Shown here in pieces: positions 18,949 to 28,264 of a stretch of 64,000 nt of DNA. The notes below the pieces were generated by a model, which was not told the DNA's origin, did not search any database, and saw nothing but the letters and a program-made list of their open reading frames with translations. Within the stretch, counting starts at the first letter, position 1. Every line of letters starts with the position of its first letter. The stretch comes from Klebsiella quasipneumoniae subsp. quasipneumoniae (GTDB lineage Bacteria; Pseudomonadota; Gammaproteobacteria; Enterobacterales; Enterobacteriaceae), in the NCBI RefSeq assembly GCF_020525925.1, contig NZ_CP084876.1, forward strand, positions 2,852,001 through 2,916,000. Direction: 5' to 3'. Position numbers and translations under genes: made by a program.

Positions 18949-19884
18949 TTATGCGCCCGGCAAACCGCCAAAGCGCTGATAATAGAGCGGGCCCGGCGCG
19001 GGAAGCTCGCCGACCGAGCTTTCACCTTTCTCGCTGACGAACGCCAGCGCGCCGGGACTCACCCGTTGGTAAATATTGATACACAGCTGGCGGGCGGTTT
19101 GCCCCGCCCAGTGCGCCGGCAGCAGCTCTTCCGGCAGCAGCGGATCTTTGAGCACCACCCGGCGATAGAAATGAATCAGCAGGAGCTGGATCTGAAAGCT
19201 GCGTTCCGGCGTTAACTCCGCGGGGTCGCAATCGCGCAGCAGCGGCAGTAACGGCCGGAATAACGAGATAAAGGCCTCATACATCTCGTTTTGTTCGGTG
19301 AGATGCCAGCACTCCTCCACCCGGCTGCGCAGCGCCGCCCGGGAGAGCGCCAGCGGCGAGTGGGCTTCAAAACAGATGACGTTTTCGGCGACCCCCGCTT
19401 CATGGAGCAGCGACTGGACATCCGCCAGCTTTTGCGACGGCGAGGCTAACAGGCTCGGCGCCAGCGCGCCAAACCCCTGCCACAGCAGCTGCTTTTTGAC
19501 GTCGGCCAGCACATTTTTCTCCAGGCCTTCCGAAAGCAGCAGCAGCCAGGTGCCGTCCCATTCCGGAGCGTTCGCGCGATAAATTTTATGTTCCGCGCGT
19601 CGGGTCAGGCGCAGCCCTTTGTCGCTCAGACGATAGAAGCTGCGGCGGCCGATACGGACGACATCGAGCCACTCCTCTTTATTGAGGCGAAACAGCGCGG
19701 TGCGGACGAAACGCTCGCCGAAGCCTAATCCTTCCAGCAGCGCCGCGACGCTGCCCAGCCACACTTCCCCACCGCGTTGTAATAAGGCGTCGCCATACAG
19801 CGAGGCGATTAATGATGTGCCGCTGATCGGCGTCGCCGTCACCGCTTGTTGAATAAAGGCGTCGAGTTTACTCATCTGATTCAT
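18949..19884 (-). CDS. paaX: Phenylacetyl-CoA-responsive repressor PaaX
   Basis: 311 residues, E. coli PaaX-like in length. The N-terminal GntR-like winged helix covers roughly residues 20-75 (SLIASLYGDALLQRGGEVWLG). The central segment has NKEEWLDVVRIGRRSFYRLSDKG, and a PaaX C-terminal domain follows. PaaX represses the paaA and paaZ promoters until phenylacetyl-CoA binds. The first codons ATGAATCAG carry half of a PaaX-like operator (19877-19914), which suggests self-control. Confidence 0.96.
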   Translation of the reverse strand: MNQMSKLDAFIQQAVTATPISGTSLIASLYGDALLQRGGEVWLGSVAALLEGLGFGERFVRTALFRLNKEEWLDVVRIGRRSFYRLSDKGLRLTRRAEHKIYRANAPEWDGTWLLLLSEGLEKNVLADVKKQLLWQGFGALAPSLLASPSQKLADVQSLLHEAGVAENVICFEAHSPLALSRAALRSRVEECWHLTEQNEMYEAFISLFRPLLPLLRDCDPAELTPERSFQIQLLLIHFYRRVVLKDPLLPEELLPAHWAGQTARQLCINIYQRVSPGALAFVSEKGESSVGELPAPGPLYYQRFGGLPGA

Positions 19885-19914
19885 TCTGTTGTTATATTTT
19901 TCCTTTATGAATCA
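19877..19914. promoter_or_regulatory. PaaX-like operator at the paaX start
   Basis: TGATTC (19877-19882) and GAATCA (19909-19914) face each other across 26 bases, spanning the paaX start codon. The known PaaX operator form is TGATTC-N27-GAATCA, so this copy is one base short. The right arm sits in TTTATGAATC, close to the TTTATGATTC found at paaA and paaZ. Confidence 0.5.
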
Positions 19915-19928
19915 TAGCACAGGAAATT

Positions 19929-19959
19929 CCCGGCCTACGGCGTAAAGGCCTCAGCCGGG
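19929..19959. other. Inverted repeat between paaK and paaX, possible end of the paaA-K transcript
   Basis: CCCGGC (19929-19934) and GCCGGG (19954-19959) can pair around GGCC-type inner repeats. In the direction of paaK transcription only a weak AATTT follows, so it is a poor terminator or a degenerate REP unit. Confidence 0.35.
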
Positions 19960-19974
19960 TTATCGGGGAGAGAA

Positions 19975-21291
19975 TTAACCGCTGACCACCGCTTTACGCA
20001 GGTCGAATACGCGACAGGCTTTGCCTTCAGAGCGCGGAATGCTGCCGCAGTTGACGATGGTGATATCGGTGGAGATCCCGACCATCGACTTAATGCGGTG
20101 GCGCAGCTGGTGACAAATCTGGCAGCGCTGCTCGTGACTCAGCGCCAGCCCGCTCTCTTTCAGCTCCACGCGCACTGCCAGCGAATCGAGATGGCCGCGG
20201 CGATTCACCTCCAGCTGGTAGTGCGGCGCCAGGTGTTCAAACTTAAGGATCTCTTCTTCCAGCTGCGACGGGAAGACGTTAACCCCGCGGATGATCAGCA
20301 TATCGTCGCTGCGTCCGCTGATGCGGTCCATACGGCGCATGGTGCGCGCAGTGCCCGGCAGCAGGCGCGTCAGATCGCGGGTACGGTAGCGGATCACCGG
20401 CAGCGCCTCTTTGGTCAGCGTGGTGAACAGCAGTTCGCCGTGTTCGCCATCGGCCAGCGGCGTGCCGTCGTCCGGGTTAACGATTTCCGGGAAGAAGTGG
20501 TCTTCCCAGATGGTCGGGCCGTCAACGGTTTCCAGACACTCCATCGCCACCCCCGGGCCCATCACCTCTGACAGACCGTAAATATCCAGGGCGGTGATCC
20601 CCAGCCGGCGCTCGATCTCCGCGCGCATCGCCAGGGTCCACGGCTCGGCGCCAAAGACGCCGACGCGTAATGAACAGCCGCGGGCATCGCCGGCCATCTG
20701 GCGCTCCAGCTCTTCAATCAGATTCAGACAGTATGAGGGCGTCACCATGATCATATCCGGCTGGAAATCGCGGATCAGCTGCGCCTGTTTTTCGGTCTGT
20801 CCGCCGGACATCGGGATCACCGTCGCACCTAAGCGTTCCGCGCCGTAGTGCGCGCCAAGGCCGCCGGTAAACAGGCCGTAGCCGTAGGCGACGTGAATTT
20901 TATCTTTCGCCGTGCCGCCGGCGGCGCGCAGCGAACGGGCGACGATACTGGCCCAGTTATCAATATCGTTTTGCGTATAACCCACCACCGTCGGTTTGCC
21001 GGTGGTGCCGGATGAGGCATGAATGCGCACCACCTGCTCCATCGGCACCGCGAAGGTATCGAAGGGATAGTTGTCGCGCAGATCCTGTTTGGTGGTGCAC
21101 GGGAATTTGGTCAGGTCGCTCAGTTCGCGGAAGTCGTCAGGGTGCACGCCTGCGGCGTCGAATTTACGACGATACATTGGCACATTGTTATACGCATGAT
21201 TCAGCGTCCACTTCAGACGCTGGGTTTGCAGGGCCTGCAGCTCATCACGCGAGGCGGTTTCAATCGGATCTAATTTTGTAGTAGTTATCAT
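19975..21291 (-). CDS. paaK: Phenylacetate-CoA ligase PaaK
   Basis: 438 residues, an adenylate-forming enzyme. The ATP motif is HASSGTTGKPTVVGYT (about 92-107), with DIYGLSEVMGPG and YRTRDLTRLLPG downstream and a C-terminal PaaK-type lid (ISGRSDDMLIIRGVNVFPSQLE). It activates phenylacetate to phenylacetyl-CoA, the first step of the pathway and the source of the PaaX inducer. It is the last gene of the paaA-K operon, 26 bases after paaJ. Confidence 0.97.
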   Translation of the reverse strand: MITTTKLDPIETASRDELQALQTQRLKWTLNHAYNNVPMYRRKFDAAGVHPDDFRELSDLTKFPCTTKQDLRDNYPFDTFAVPMEQVVRIHASSGTTGKPTVVGYTQNDIDNWASIVARSLRAAGGTAKDKIHVAYGYGLFTGGLGAHYGAERLGATVIPMSGGQTEKQAQLIRDFQPDMIMVTPSYCLNLIEELERQMAGDARGCSLRVGVFGAEPWTLAMRAEIERRLGITALDIYGLSEVMGPGVAMECLETVDGPTIWEDHFFPEIVNPDDGTPLADGEHGELLFTTLTKEALPVIRYRTRDLTRLLPGTARTMRRMDRISGRSDDMLIIRGVNVFPSQLEEEILKFEHLAPHYQLEVNRRGHLDSLAVRVELKESGLALSHEQRCQICHQLRHRIKSMVGISTDITIVNCGSIPRSEGKACRVFDLRKAVVSG

Positions 21292-21317
21292 TGTAGGGTA
21301 CTCGCAGGTAAATTAGC

Positions 21318-22523
21318 TCACACTCGCTCGAGGATCATGGCGATGCCCTGACCCACGCCAATACACATCGTACACAACGCATAGCGCCCGCCGCGGCGCT
21401 GCAGCTCAAGGCTGGCGCTCAGCGCCAGACGCGCGCCGCTCATGCCCAGCGGATGGCCTAAAGCGATGGCGCCACCGTTGGGATTCACATGCGCCGCATC
21501 GTCCGGCACGCCGAGCTGTCTGAGCACCCCCAGCGCCTGGGCGGCGAAGGCCTCATTCAGCTCAATCAGATCCATATCGTTAATATTGAGCCCCGCCCGC
21601 TCCAGCACTTTACGCACCGCCGGTACCGGCCCCAGCCCCATCAGGCGCGGCTCGACGCCCGCCGTCGCCATCGCCACGATCCGCGCCCGCGGCGTGAGCC
21701 CCTGGCTAGCGGCCTGCTGTTCGCTGGCGATGATCAGCGCCGCGGCGCCGTCGTTGACGCCGGAAGCATTGCCCGCGGTAATGACGCCGCCTTGACGGAA
21801 CGGCGCTTTCAGTTGCGCCAGCTGCTCAAGCGTGGTTTCCGGTCGCGGATGCTCGTCCTCGCGCACGTCGCTAAGCGCCCCTTTCCGGCCGACAACCTGC
21901 ACCGGCACGATCTCCTGCGCCAGAATGCCGTCGCGCTGGGCCTGCGCCGTGCGCTGCTGGCTGCGCCAGGCGAAAGCATCCTGATCGGCGCGGCTGATAT
22001 TTAACAATTCGGCTACATTCTCGGCGGTTTCCGGCATGCTGTCAGTTCCGAAGTGTTGCGCCATGAGCGGGTTCACAAAACGCCAGCCAATGGTGGTGTC
22101 GAACAGCTCCGCCTGACGCTGATACGGCGCGCTGGCCTTCCCCATCACAAACGGCGCGCGCGACATCGACTCCACGCCGCCGGCGATCAGCAGATCGGCA
22201 TCGCCGGCTTTGATCGCCCGGGCGGCAAAACCGACGGCGTCCAGCCCGGAGCCGCACAGGCGGTTGAGGGTGGTACCCGGCACGGTGTGCGGGTAGCCGG
22301 CCAGCAGCGTCGCCATATGCGCCACATTACGGTTATCTTCGCCCGCCTGATTCGCGCAGCCGTAAATCACATCATCGATCGCGGTCGGGTCAAGCCTGGG
22401 GTTGCGGCTCAGCAGCGCACGCAGCGGGATCGCCGCCAGGTCGTCGGCGCGCACGCTGGCCAGCGCGCCGCCGTAGCGGCCAATCGGCGTGCGGATCCCG
22501 TCACAAATAAAGGCCTCGCGCAT
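21318..22523 (-). CDS. paaJ: 3-oxoadipyl-CoA/3-oxo-5,6-dehydrosuberyl-CoA thiolase PaaJ
   Basis: 401 residues, a degradative thiolase. Catalytic residues sit in [12 protein letters not shown] (Cys near 90), [17 protein letters not shown] and CIGVGQG near the C-terminus. PaaJ cleaves the two 3-oxoacyl-CoA intermediates of phenylacetate breakdown to acetyl-CoA and succinyl-CoA. Its start codon overlaps the paaI stop by one base, indicating coupled translation. Confidence 0.96.
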   Translation of the reverse strand: MREAFICDGIRTPIGRYGGALASVRADDLAAIPLRALLSRNPRLDPTAIDDVIYGCANQAGEDNRNVAHMATLLAGYPHTVPGTTLNRLCGSGLDAVGFAARAIKAGDADLLIAGGVESMSRAPFVMGKASAPYQRQAELFDTTIGWRFVNPLMAQHFGTDSMPETAENVAELLNISRADQDAFAWRSQQRTAQAQRDGILAQEIVPVQVVGRKGALSDVREDEHPRPETTLEQLAQLKAPFRQGGVITAGNASGVNDGAAALIIASEQQAASQGLTPRARIVAMATAGVEPRLMGLGPVPAVRKVLERAGLNINDMDLIELNEAFAAQALGVLRQLGVPDDAAHVNPNGGAIALGHPLGMSGARLALSASLELQRRGGRYALCTMCIGVGQGIAMILERV

Positions 22524-22945
22524 TACACTTCTCCTGTGATTGTGCCGCCGATGCGGTGCGATTTGCCGCGAAACAGGGCCACAATTTTTTGCTGTTGATT
22601 AACAATTTCAATGTCGTAGACCCCGGTCAGCTTGCCCTGCTGTTTGACTCTGGCGGTGGCGACCAGCCGGTCGCCGGCAAACGCCGGGCGGAGAAAATCA
22701 ATGCTGGCCGCCGAAGCCACCGCCGCCAGCCCCTGGCTGTTACAGGCGTAGGCGAAAGCGGTATCGGCAAGGGTAAATAGCTGACCGCCGTGGCAGGTTT
22801 GATGGCCGTTAAGCATGTCCGGCGAGACGGTCATGGTCATCTGCGCAAAACCGTCGTCCATCTCGATGAGTTCGATCCCCATCGTTCTGGCGCAGGTATC
22901 TTTTTCATACATCGCGCGCGCGTTGCGCCAGGCGTCATTGCTCAT
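22523..22945 (-). CDS. paaI: Hydroxyphenylacetyl-CoA thioesterase PaaI
   Basis: 140 residues with a single hotdog fold. The active-site segment is HGGQLFTLADTAFAYACN (about 52-69), where the Asp on the hotdog helix is the catalytic residue of E. coli PaaI. It hydrolyses ring-hydroxylated phenylacetyl-CoA adducts that would otherwise trap coenzyme A. The gene overlaps the end of paaH by 11 bases and the start of paaJ by one. Confidence 0.95.
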   Translation of the reverse strand: MSNDAWRNARAMYEKDTCARTMGIELIEMDDGFAQMTMTVSPDMLNGHQTCHGGQLFTLADTAFAYACNSQGLAAVASAASIDFLRPAFAGDRLVATARVKQQGKLTGVYDIEIVNQQQKIVALFRGKSHRIGGTITGEV

Positions 22946-24359
22946 GGTGCTTCTCCATCAGCGCCTTCTGGCGCAACAGGGAGCCGGGGCGATAGCGCTC
23001 CTCGCCATAATGGTGGTGTAGGTTCTCCAGCAGGCGCAGCACGCGGCGCCAGCCGAGGCTGTCCCCCCACGCCAGCGGGCCCTGCGGGTAATTGACGCCC
23101 AGACGCATGGCGGTATCGATATCCTGTGCGCTGGCCACCCCTTTCTGTAGTGCATCCAGCGCTTCGTTAATCAGCATCGCCACCGTGCGCCACACCAGCA
23201 GGCCGGGATAATCGGCGATACGCAGCACGTTCTTGCCCTGCTGCTGGAAGTAGTGCACCGCTTTGTCCGTCGCCGCCGGCGCGTTGGTCGCCGCTGCGGC
23301 CAGCACCACCGTATCGCTGGCGCACAGGTCATACACCACCACCGGACGGCGATGCTTAACGCTCAGCGCCAGGGCAGTCTCGCCTTCGGTCTCCAGCAAC
23401 AGCAGCTCGTCCAGCTCGGTGACACTGTCACTTATAGTGATGACGGATTGGGCGCCATGGGCAACCGGCGGCAGCGTCACCGCCGTCCTGACTTCCGCAG
23501 GCCAGCGATAGACGCCATGGCCGCTCTTTTTGCCCAGCCGCCCGGCCAGAGCCAGCTCTTGCTGGAGTAGCGATGGCAGGTAGCGGCGGTCCTGCCAGAA
23601 AGCGTTAAATACCGAGCAGGTCACGGCGAAGTTGACGTCCTGGCCAATCAGGTCCGTCAGCGCCAGGGGCCCCATCGGGAAACCGCCGCCGTCACGCAAA
23701 GCGGCATCGATAACCTCCGGGGCGGCCACCTGCTCCTCCAGCGCCCGCCAGGCTTCGGCGTAGAATGGACGCGCCACGCGGTTAACGATAAAGCCGGGCG
23801 TCGAGCGGCAGCGTACCGGCCGTTTCCCCCAGCCGCTCACGCACTGGCACAGCTGCTCCACCACTTCCGCAGACGTCGCCAGGCCGCTGACGACCTCCAC
23901 CAGCTTCATGACCGGCGCCGGATTAAAGAAGTGCAGCCCGGCGACGCGTTCGGGATGCTTTACCCCGGCGGCGATGGCGGTAATCGAAATCGACGAGGTG
24001 TTGCTGGTGAGCAACGTTGACGGCGCGCAGATCGTCGCCAGCTGCGCGAACAGCGCCGTTTTTACCTCCAGGCGTTCAGAGGCCGCTTCGATCACTAAAT
24101 CTGCGTCGGCCAGCGCGGCTAAATCGTGGGCTGGATGCAGGCGTGCCAGCAGCGCGTCGGCCTGCTCTGACGCCAGTTTGCCGCGCTCGACCCGTGAGGC
24201 GAGCCGCCTGGCAATACCCTCTATCGCCCGGGCGATGGCCTGATGATCGATGTCGTAAATCAGCACCGGATGCCCGGCGGCAGCCGCCACTTCGGCGATG
24301 CCGGCCCCCATGGTGCCGCTGCCGATCACCGCCACGTTGGCTATGGATGTCGTCATCAT
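22935..24359 (-). CDS. paaH: 3-hydroxyadipyl-CoA dehydrogenase PaaH
   Basis: 474 residues with an N-terminal NAD-binding Rossmann motif VAVIGSGTMGAGIAEVAA (about 8-25), the 3-hydroxyacyl-CoA dehydrogenase catalytic region GLHFFNPAPVMKLVEVV (about 140-156), and a second C-terminal dehydrogenase-like domain, as in E. coli PaaH. It oxidises (S)-3-hydroxyadipyl-CoA with NAD+. Two ATG codons are in tandem (24359 and 24356). It begins directly after the paaG stop. Confidence 0.96.
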   Translation of the reverse strand: MMTTSIANVAVIGSGTMGAGIAEVAAAAGHPVLIYDIDHQAIARAIEGIARRLASRVERGKLASEQADALLARLHPAHDLAALADADLVIEAASERLEVKTALFAQLATICAPSTLLTSNTSSISITAIAAGVKHPERVAGLHFFNPAPVMKLVEVVSGLATSAEVVEQLCQCVSGWGKRPVRCRSTPGFIVNRVARPFYAEAWRALEEQVAAPEVIDAALRDGGGFPMGPLALTDLIGQDVNFAVTCSVFNAFWQDRRYLPSLLQQELALAGRLGKKSGHGVYRWPAEVRTAVTLPPVAHGAQSVITISDSVTELDELLLLETEGETALALSVKHRRPVVVYDLCASDTVVLAAAATNAPAATDKAVHYFQQQGKNVLRIADYPGLLVWRTVAMLINEALDALQKGVASAQDIDTAMRLGVNYPQGPLAWGDSLGWRRVLRLLENLHHHYGEERYRPGSLLRQKALMEKHHEQ

Positions 24360-25148
24360 CTATTTCCCGCTGAACTGTGGTGGCCGTTTGGCCAGAAATG
24401 CGCTGACCCCTTCGCGGTAATCATCGCTGCGCCCGGCGAGGCGTTGATAATCGCGCTCCAGGTCCAGCTGCGCGTCGAGACCGTTGGTTTCCGCCGCCAG
24501 CAGCGCCTTTTTAATCAACCCAAGACCCAACGTCGGCTGAGCCGCCAGATGGCGCGCCAGCTGCAGACTGGTGTCCGCCAGTTCGGCATCATCCACCAGC
24601 TGCCAGATCATCCCCCACTGCGCGGCCTGTTCCGCGCTGAGGCTATCGCCCAGCAGCGCCAGCCCCATGGCGCGCGCGCGGCCGGCCACCCGCGGCAGGA
24701 ACCAGCTGCCGCCGCAGTCCGGCACCAGCCCGAGCTTGCTGAAGGCCATCACAAACTTGGCCGAACGCGCGGCCAGCACGATATCGCAGCCCAGCGCCAG
24801 GGTGGCCCCTGCGCCAGCGGCTACGCCGTTGACCGCGCAAATCACCGGTTTCGGCAGCGCCGCCAGACGACGCACTAACGGGTTGTAAAAGCGTTCCACC
24901 GACAGGCCGAGATCCGGCGGCGGGCCGCTGGGGTCGACGTTGCGGTCGTTCAAATCCTGGCCGGCGCAAAAGCCGCGGCCGGCGCCGGTGATCAGCAGGC
25001 AACGCACGCCGTCGTCGCGCTCGGCCTGCTTCAGGCATTCCGCCAGCTGTTGATGCATCAGGTCGTTAAAACTGTTGAGGCGGTCCGGGCGATTGAGGGT
25101 AATGGTCATGACGCCCTGTTCCACTGCGCTGAAAATGAAAGCTTCCAC
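24360..25148 (-). CDS. paaG: 1,2-epoxyphenylacetyl-CoA isomerase PaaG
   Basis: 262 residues of the enoyl-CoA hydratase/isomerase (crotonase) family. The CoA/oxyanion segments are GAGRGFCAGQDLNDR (about 55-69) and AVNGVAAGAGATLALGCD (about 103-120). PaaG converts the ring epoxide to the oxepin-CoA and also moves double bonds during beta-oxidation. It starts 2 bases after the paaF stop and directly abuts paaH. Confidence 0.96.
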   Translation of the reverse strand: MEAFIFSAVEQGVMTITLNRPDRLNSFNDLMHQQLAECLKQAERDDGVRCLLITGAGRGFCAGQDLNDRNVDPSGPPPDLGLSVERFYNPLVRRLAALPKPVICAVNGVAAGAGATLALGCDIVLAARSAKFVMAFSKLGLVPDCGGSWFLPRVAGRARAMGLALLGDSLSAEQAAQWGMIWQLVDDAELADTSLQLARHLAAQPTLGLGLIKKALLAAETNGLDAQLDLERDYQRLAGRSDDYREGVSAFLAKRPPQFSGK

Positions 25149-25150
25149 GA

Positions 25151-25918
25151 TTAGCGTCCTTTAAAGTCCGGGGTACGTTTTTGTAAGAAGGCGTCGATGC
25201 CTTCGCGGCGGTCTTCGGTGGCGCTCAGCAGGGTGAACAGCTGGCGCTCCTGCTGGAGACCGGCCTGCAGGCTCACCTCCTGCGACAGGCGCAGCGACTG
25301 TTTCGCCGCCCGGAGCGCCAGCGGTGCGTGGCGGGCGATGGTGGTCGCCAGTTGCAGGGCATATTCATCGGTTAACGCCGCCGGATGGATATCGCTCACC
25401 AGCCCGGCCTGCTGCGCCTGACGGGCGTCAATACTCTCGCCGCTCAGCACCATCCGGCTGGCCAGCGCCTTGCCAACGCTGCGGATCAGCCGCTGGGTGC
25501 CGCCAGCGCCCGGCATGATGCCGAGGGTAATTTCCGGCAGGCCAAAGCGGGCGTTGTCCCCGGCGACAATCAGGTCGCACAGCAGGGCCAGCTCGCAGCC
25601 CGCGCCGAGGGCGTAACCGTTGACCGAGGCGATCAGCGGTTTGGGGAAGGCATCGATACGCGCCCACAGCCGCGGGCGGATATCATCCAGGGTCGCCGGG
25701 AGATCTTTCTCCGCCATCTCGTTCAGGTCGGCTCCGGCGGCAAAGAAGCGCGGATTGCCGCTGATGACGCAGACGCTGACGTTGTCATCAGCGGCCGCGG
25801 CCTCCAGCGCCTCGGCAATCCGGGTTAATAAGGCATTGTTCAGCGCGTTGCGGGCCTGCGGACGGTTGAGCGTCAGCTGCAGCACCCGGCCATGGCGGTG
25901 GATCATCAGCTCGCTCAT
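25151..25918 (-). CDS. paaF: 2,3-dehydroadipyl-CoA hydratase PaaF
   Basis: 255 residues, crotonase fold. It has the hydratase residues in ASVNGYALGAGCELALLCD (about 98-116) and FGLPEITLGIMPGAGGTQRL (about 128-147), where the glutamate of PEITLGI is the second catalytic acid of hydratases; this separates it from the isomerase PaaG. It hydrates 2,3-dehydroadipyl-CoA. The start overlaps the end of paaE by 4 bases. Confidence 0.96.
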   Translation of the reverse strand: MSELMIHRHGRVLQLTLNRPQARNALNNALLTRIAEALEAAAADDNVSVCVISGNPRFFAAGADLNEMAEKDLPATLDDIRPRLWARIDAFPKPLIASVNGYALGAGCELALLCDLIVAGDNARFGLPEITLGIMPGAGGTQRLIRSVGKALASRMVLSGESIDARQAQQAGLVSDIHPAALTDEYALQLATTIARHAPLALRAAKQSLRLSQEVSLQAGLQQERQLFTLLSATEDRREGIDAFLQKRTPDFKGR

Positions 25919-26985
25919 GCCATCCCCCGCGCGTCAAAGTCGACCACCACGTCGCCGCTGGTGGGCAGCGCCTGGCAGCTCAGCACGTAACCCGCCGCCA
26001 GCTCATCCGCTTCGAGGCTATAGTTGGCGGCCATCGCCACTTCGCCGCGCAGCACTTTGCATTTACAGGTGGCGCACACCCCGCCCTTGCAGGCAAACGG
26101 CAGGTCTGCCCCCTGGCGCAATGCGGCATCCAGAATGCTGTCGTCTTCGGCGCTGAGGGCGATCAGCCGATCGCGCCCGTCCTGGCGGATGGTTACCGTG
26201 CGCCCTTCCGCCTGCACCCCGGCGGCGCGCTTAACGCTGCCGCCCGGCGTATTGAAGCGTTCGAGATGAATGGCGTGCTCCGGCACGCCGAGCTCGCGCA
26301 GGGTCGTTTCCGCCTCATCCATCATTGTCGCCGGGCCGCAGATAAAGGCCTCGTCGAAACGGCTGAAATCCAGCAGATGGTCCGCGAGCTGGCGCAGTTT
26401 GTCGCCATCGATGCGCCCCTGCAGCAGATCGCTGTCCATCGACTCCTGGCTGAACAGATGCACCACCTGCAGGCGCTGCGGATAGCGGTCTTTTAAATCG
26501 GCCAGCGCCTGGCGGAACATCATGCTGTGGCTGCTGCGGTTGCCGTAGATCAGCGTGAAGCGGCTGTGCGGCTCGGTGGCCAGGGTGGCGCTAACGATCG
26601 CCATCATCGGCGTGATCCCGGAGCCGGCGGCGATCGCCAGATAGTCGCCCTGCCGTCCGGCCTGCGGCTGATAGCCGAAATGCCCTTGCGGCACCATTAC
26701 CTCCAGCTCCATCCCCTGCTGGATAGCGTGCTGGGCGAAGCGCGAGAAGCGCCCGCCGTCGATGGCTTTGACCGCGACGCTGATCTCTCCCGGCGTAGGG
26801 CTGCGGCAGATGGAGTAACAGCGGCGCAGCTCTTCACCGCCCAGTCGGGCTTTCAGCGTCAGATGCTGGCCCGGACGAAAGCAGTACTCCGCCTGCAGGG
26901 CTTGCGGAATCGCAAACGTAATGGTCACCGCATCGCGGGTTTCCGGCTCGACTCTCGCGACCTTAAGCGCATGGAACGTCGTCAT
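25915..26985 (-). CDS. paaE: Phenylacetyl-CoA epoxidase reductase component PaaE
   Basis: 356 residues from MTTFHALKVARVEPETRDAV, matching E. coli PaaE in length. The FAD/NADPH ferredoxin-reductase part has FRPGQHLTLK, RCYSICRSP and AAGSGITPMMAIV (about 112-124). A C-terminal plant-type [2Fe-2S] domain has CKGGVCATCKCK and a last Cys in VLSCQA. It passes electrons from NADPH to the PaaABC oxygenase. The frame is open 30 bases further upstream, but that start would overrun paaD's end region and lacks a ribosome site. Confidence 0.96.
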   Translation of the reverse strand: MTTFHALKVARVEPETRDAVTITFAIPQALQAEYCFRPGQHLTLKARLGGEELRRCYSICRSPTPGEISVAVKAIDGGRFSRFAQHAIQQGMELEVMVPQGHFGYQPQAGRQGDYLAIAAGSGITPMMAIVSATLATEPHSRFTLIYGNRSSHSMMFRQALADLKDRYPQRLQVVHLFSQESMDSDLLQGRIDGDKLRQLADHLLDFSRFDEAFICGPATMMDEAETTLRELGVPEHAIHLERFNTPGGSVKRAAGVQAEGRTVTIRQDGRDRLIALSAEDDSILDAALRQGADLPFACKGGVCATCKCKVLRGEVAMAANYSLEADELAAGYVLSCQALPTSGDVVVDFDARGMA

Positions 26986-26992
26986 GGCAACC

Positions 26993-27490
26993 TCAAATAC
27001 ATTTAAAGTAATCAAAGGGTTCCCGGCAGCTGTCGCAGCGATAGAGCGCTTTGCAGGCCGTGGAACCGAATTCGCTAATCAGCGAGGTGCGGGTGCTGCC
27101 GCAGCGCGGACAGCTCACCTCGGCGGGCATTTCCGCGTGGCAGGCGTGCCCCTGCGGCGGGCTGATGCCGTACTGGCGCAGGCGCTCGCGGGCCTCCTGG
27201 CTCATCCAGTCGGTGGTCCACGGCGGGTCCAGCTGCAGGACGATGTGGACCGGCAGATAACCATGCTCGCTCATCACCGCGCGGATCTCGCTCAGCAGAT
27301 GCTCCGTCGCCGGGCACCCTGAATAAGTCGGGGTAAAGCCAATCACCCACCCGTCGCCGTGCCGCGCGACGCTACGCACCATGCCGAGATCGGTGATGGT
27401 GAGTACCGGCACTTCCGGATCCGGGATCGCGCTTAACACTCCCCAGATGGCGCGCACCTCGGCGGGAGCGATGTCATCTAAACGTTGCAT
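26993..27490 (-). CDS. paaD: Phenylacetyl-CoA epoxidase assembly protein PaaD
   Basis: 165 residues from MQRLDDIAPAEVRAIW, the E. coli PaaD length. The N-terminal DUF59/MIP18-like part carries DPEVPVLTITDLGMV and PTYSGCPATEHL, with the conserved Cys. The C-terminus is a zinc ribbon-like segment (CPRCGSTRT ... CKALYRCDSCREPFDYFKCI, in pieces). Members of this family act in iron-sulfur assembly, and PaaD is needed to mature the PaaE cluster. The earlier in-frame ATG at 27508 is less likely. Confidence 0.95.
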   Translation of the reverse strand: MQRLDDIAPAEVRAIWGVLSAIPDPEVPVLTITDLGMVRSVARHGDGWVIGFTPTYSGCPATEHLLSEIRAVMSEHGYLPVHIVLQLDPPWTTDWMSQEARERLRQYGISPPQGHACHAEMPAEVSCPRCGSTRTSLISEFGSTACKALYRCDSCREPFDYFKCI

Positions 27491-27501
27491 CGTCCCCTCC
27501 C

Positions 27502-28257
27502 TTACCACTGCAGGCCGGGATGGGAACGCTGCAGATATTGCATCTCCGCCAGCAGCGGGCCGAGATGTTCACTGTGCAGCCCCTGTTTGCCGCCGCTGCG
27601 AAAGGCCGCTTCCTGCGGGACCGATAAGCCTGAGTCAAGCAGCGCGGTATGTACGGTGCTTTGCCATTCGGCCTGAAGCTCGCGCGGATCAACCGCAATG
27701 CCCTCCCCGGCCAGGCTGAGCTCCAGGTCATCGGCAAGGAACAGTTCGCCGGTAAAGCGCCACAGATTGTCGACCGCCTGCTGCATTTTGCGATTTGAAA
27801 CCTCGGTGCCGTGACCAAGACGCTCCAGCCAGCCGCGGCTGAAGCGCTGGTGGTAGCGCACCTCTTTCAGCCCTTTGGCGGCAATGGCCGCCAGCTGCGC
27901 GTCGCGGCTGTTCACCAGCCGGCTGTACAGGGCGACGTGCCAGACGTCGATAAAGAACTGGCGGGCGATGGTGTCGGCAAAATTGCCGTTCGGCTGCTCC
28001 ACCAGCAGCAGGTTGCTGAACTGGCGCTCATCGCGGCCAAAGGCCAGGGTATCTTCATCGCCGCAGCCGTTAAGCTCGGCGGCATAGCTCAAAAAGTTGC
28101 GCGCCTGGCCAAGCAGATCGAGGCCGATATTGGCCAATGCGAGATCGATCTCCAGCTCCGGGGCATGGCCGCACCAGGCGCCTAAGCGCTGGGCCAGCAC
28201 CAGGCCGTTGTCGCCAAGACGCAGAGCGTAGGTGGCTACAGGATTGGGGTTATTCAT
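27502..28257 (-). CDS. paaC: Phenylacetyl-CoA epoxidase structural subunit PaaC
   Basis: 251 residues, a ferritin-like four-helix protein starting with a hydrophilic leader and then YALRLGDNGLVLAQRLGAW. It resembles PaaA in fold but lacks a full di-iron ligand set and serves as the structural partner in the (PaaAC)2 core. It lies 7 bases after paaB and 11 before paaD in the operon. Confidence 0.95.
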   Translation of the reverse strand: MNNPNPVATYALRLGDNGLVLAQRLGAWCGHAPELEIDLALANIGLDLLGQARNFLSYAAELNGCGDEDTLAFGRDERQFSNLLLVEQPNGNFADTIARQFFIDVWHVALYSRLVNSRDAQLAAIAAKGLKEVRYHQRFSRGWLERLGHGTEVSNRKMQQAVDNLWRFTGELFLADDLELSLAGEGIAVDPRELQAEWQSTVHTALLDSGLSVPQEAAFRSGGKQGLHSEHLGPLLAEMQYLQRSHPGLQW

Positions 28258-28264
28258 CGCCGCC

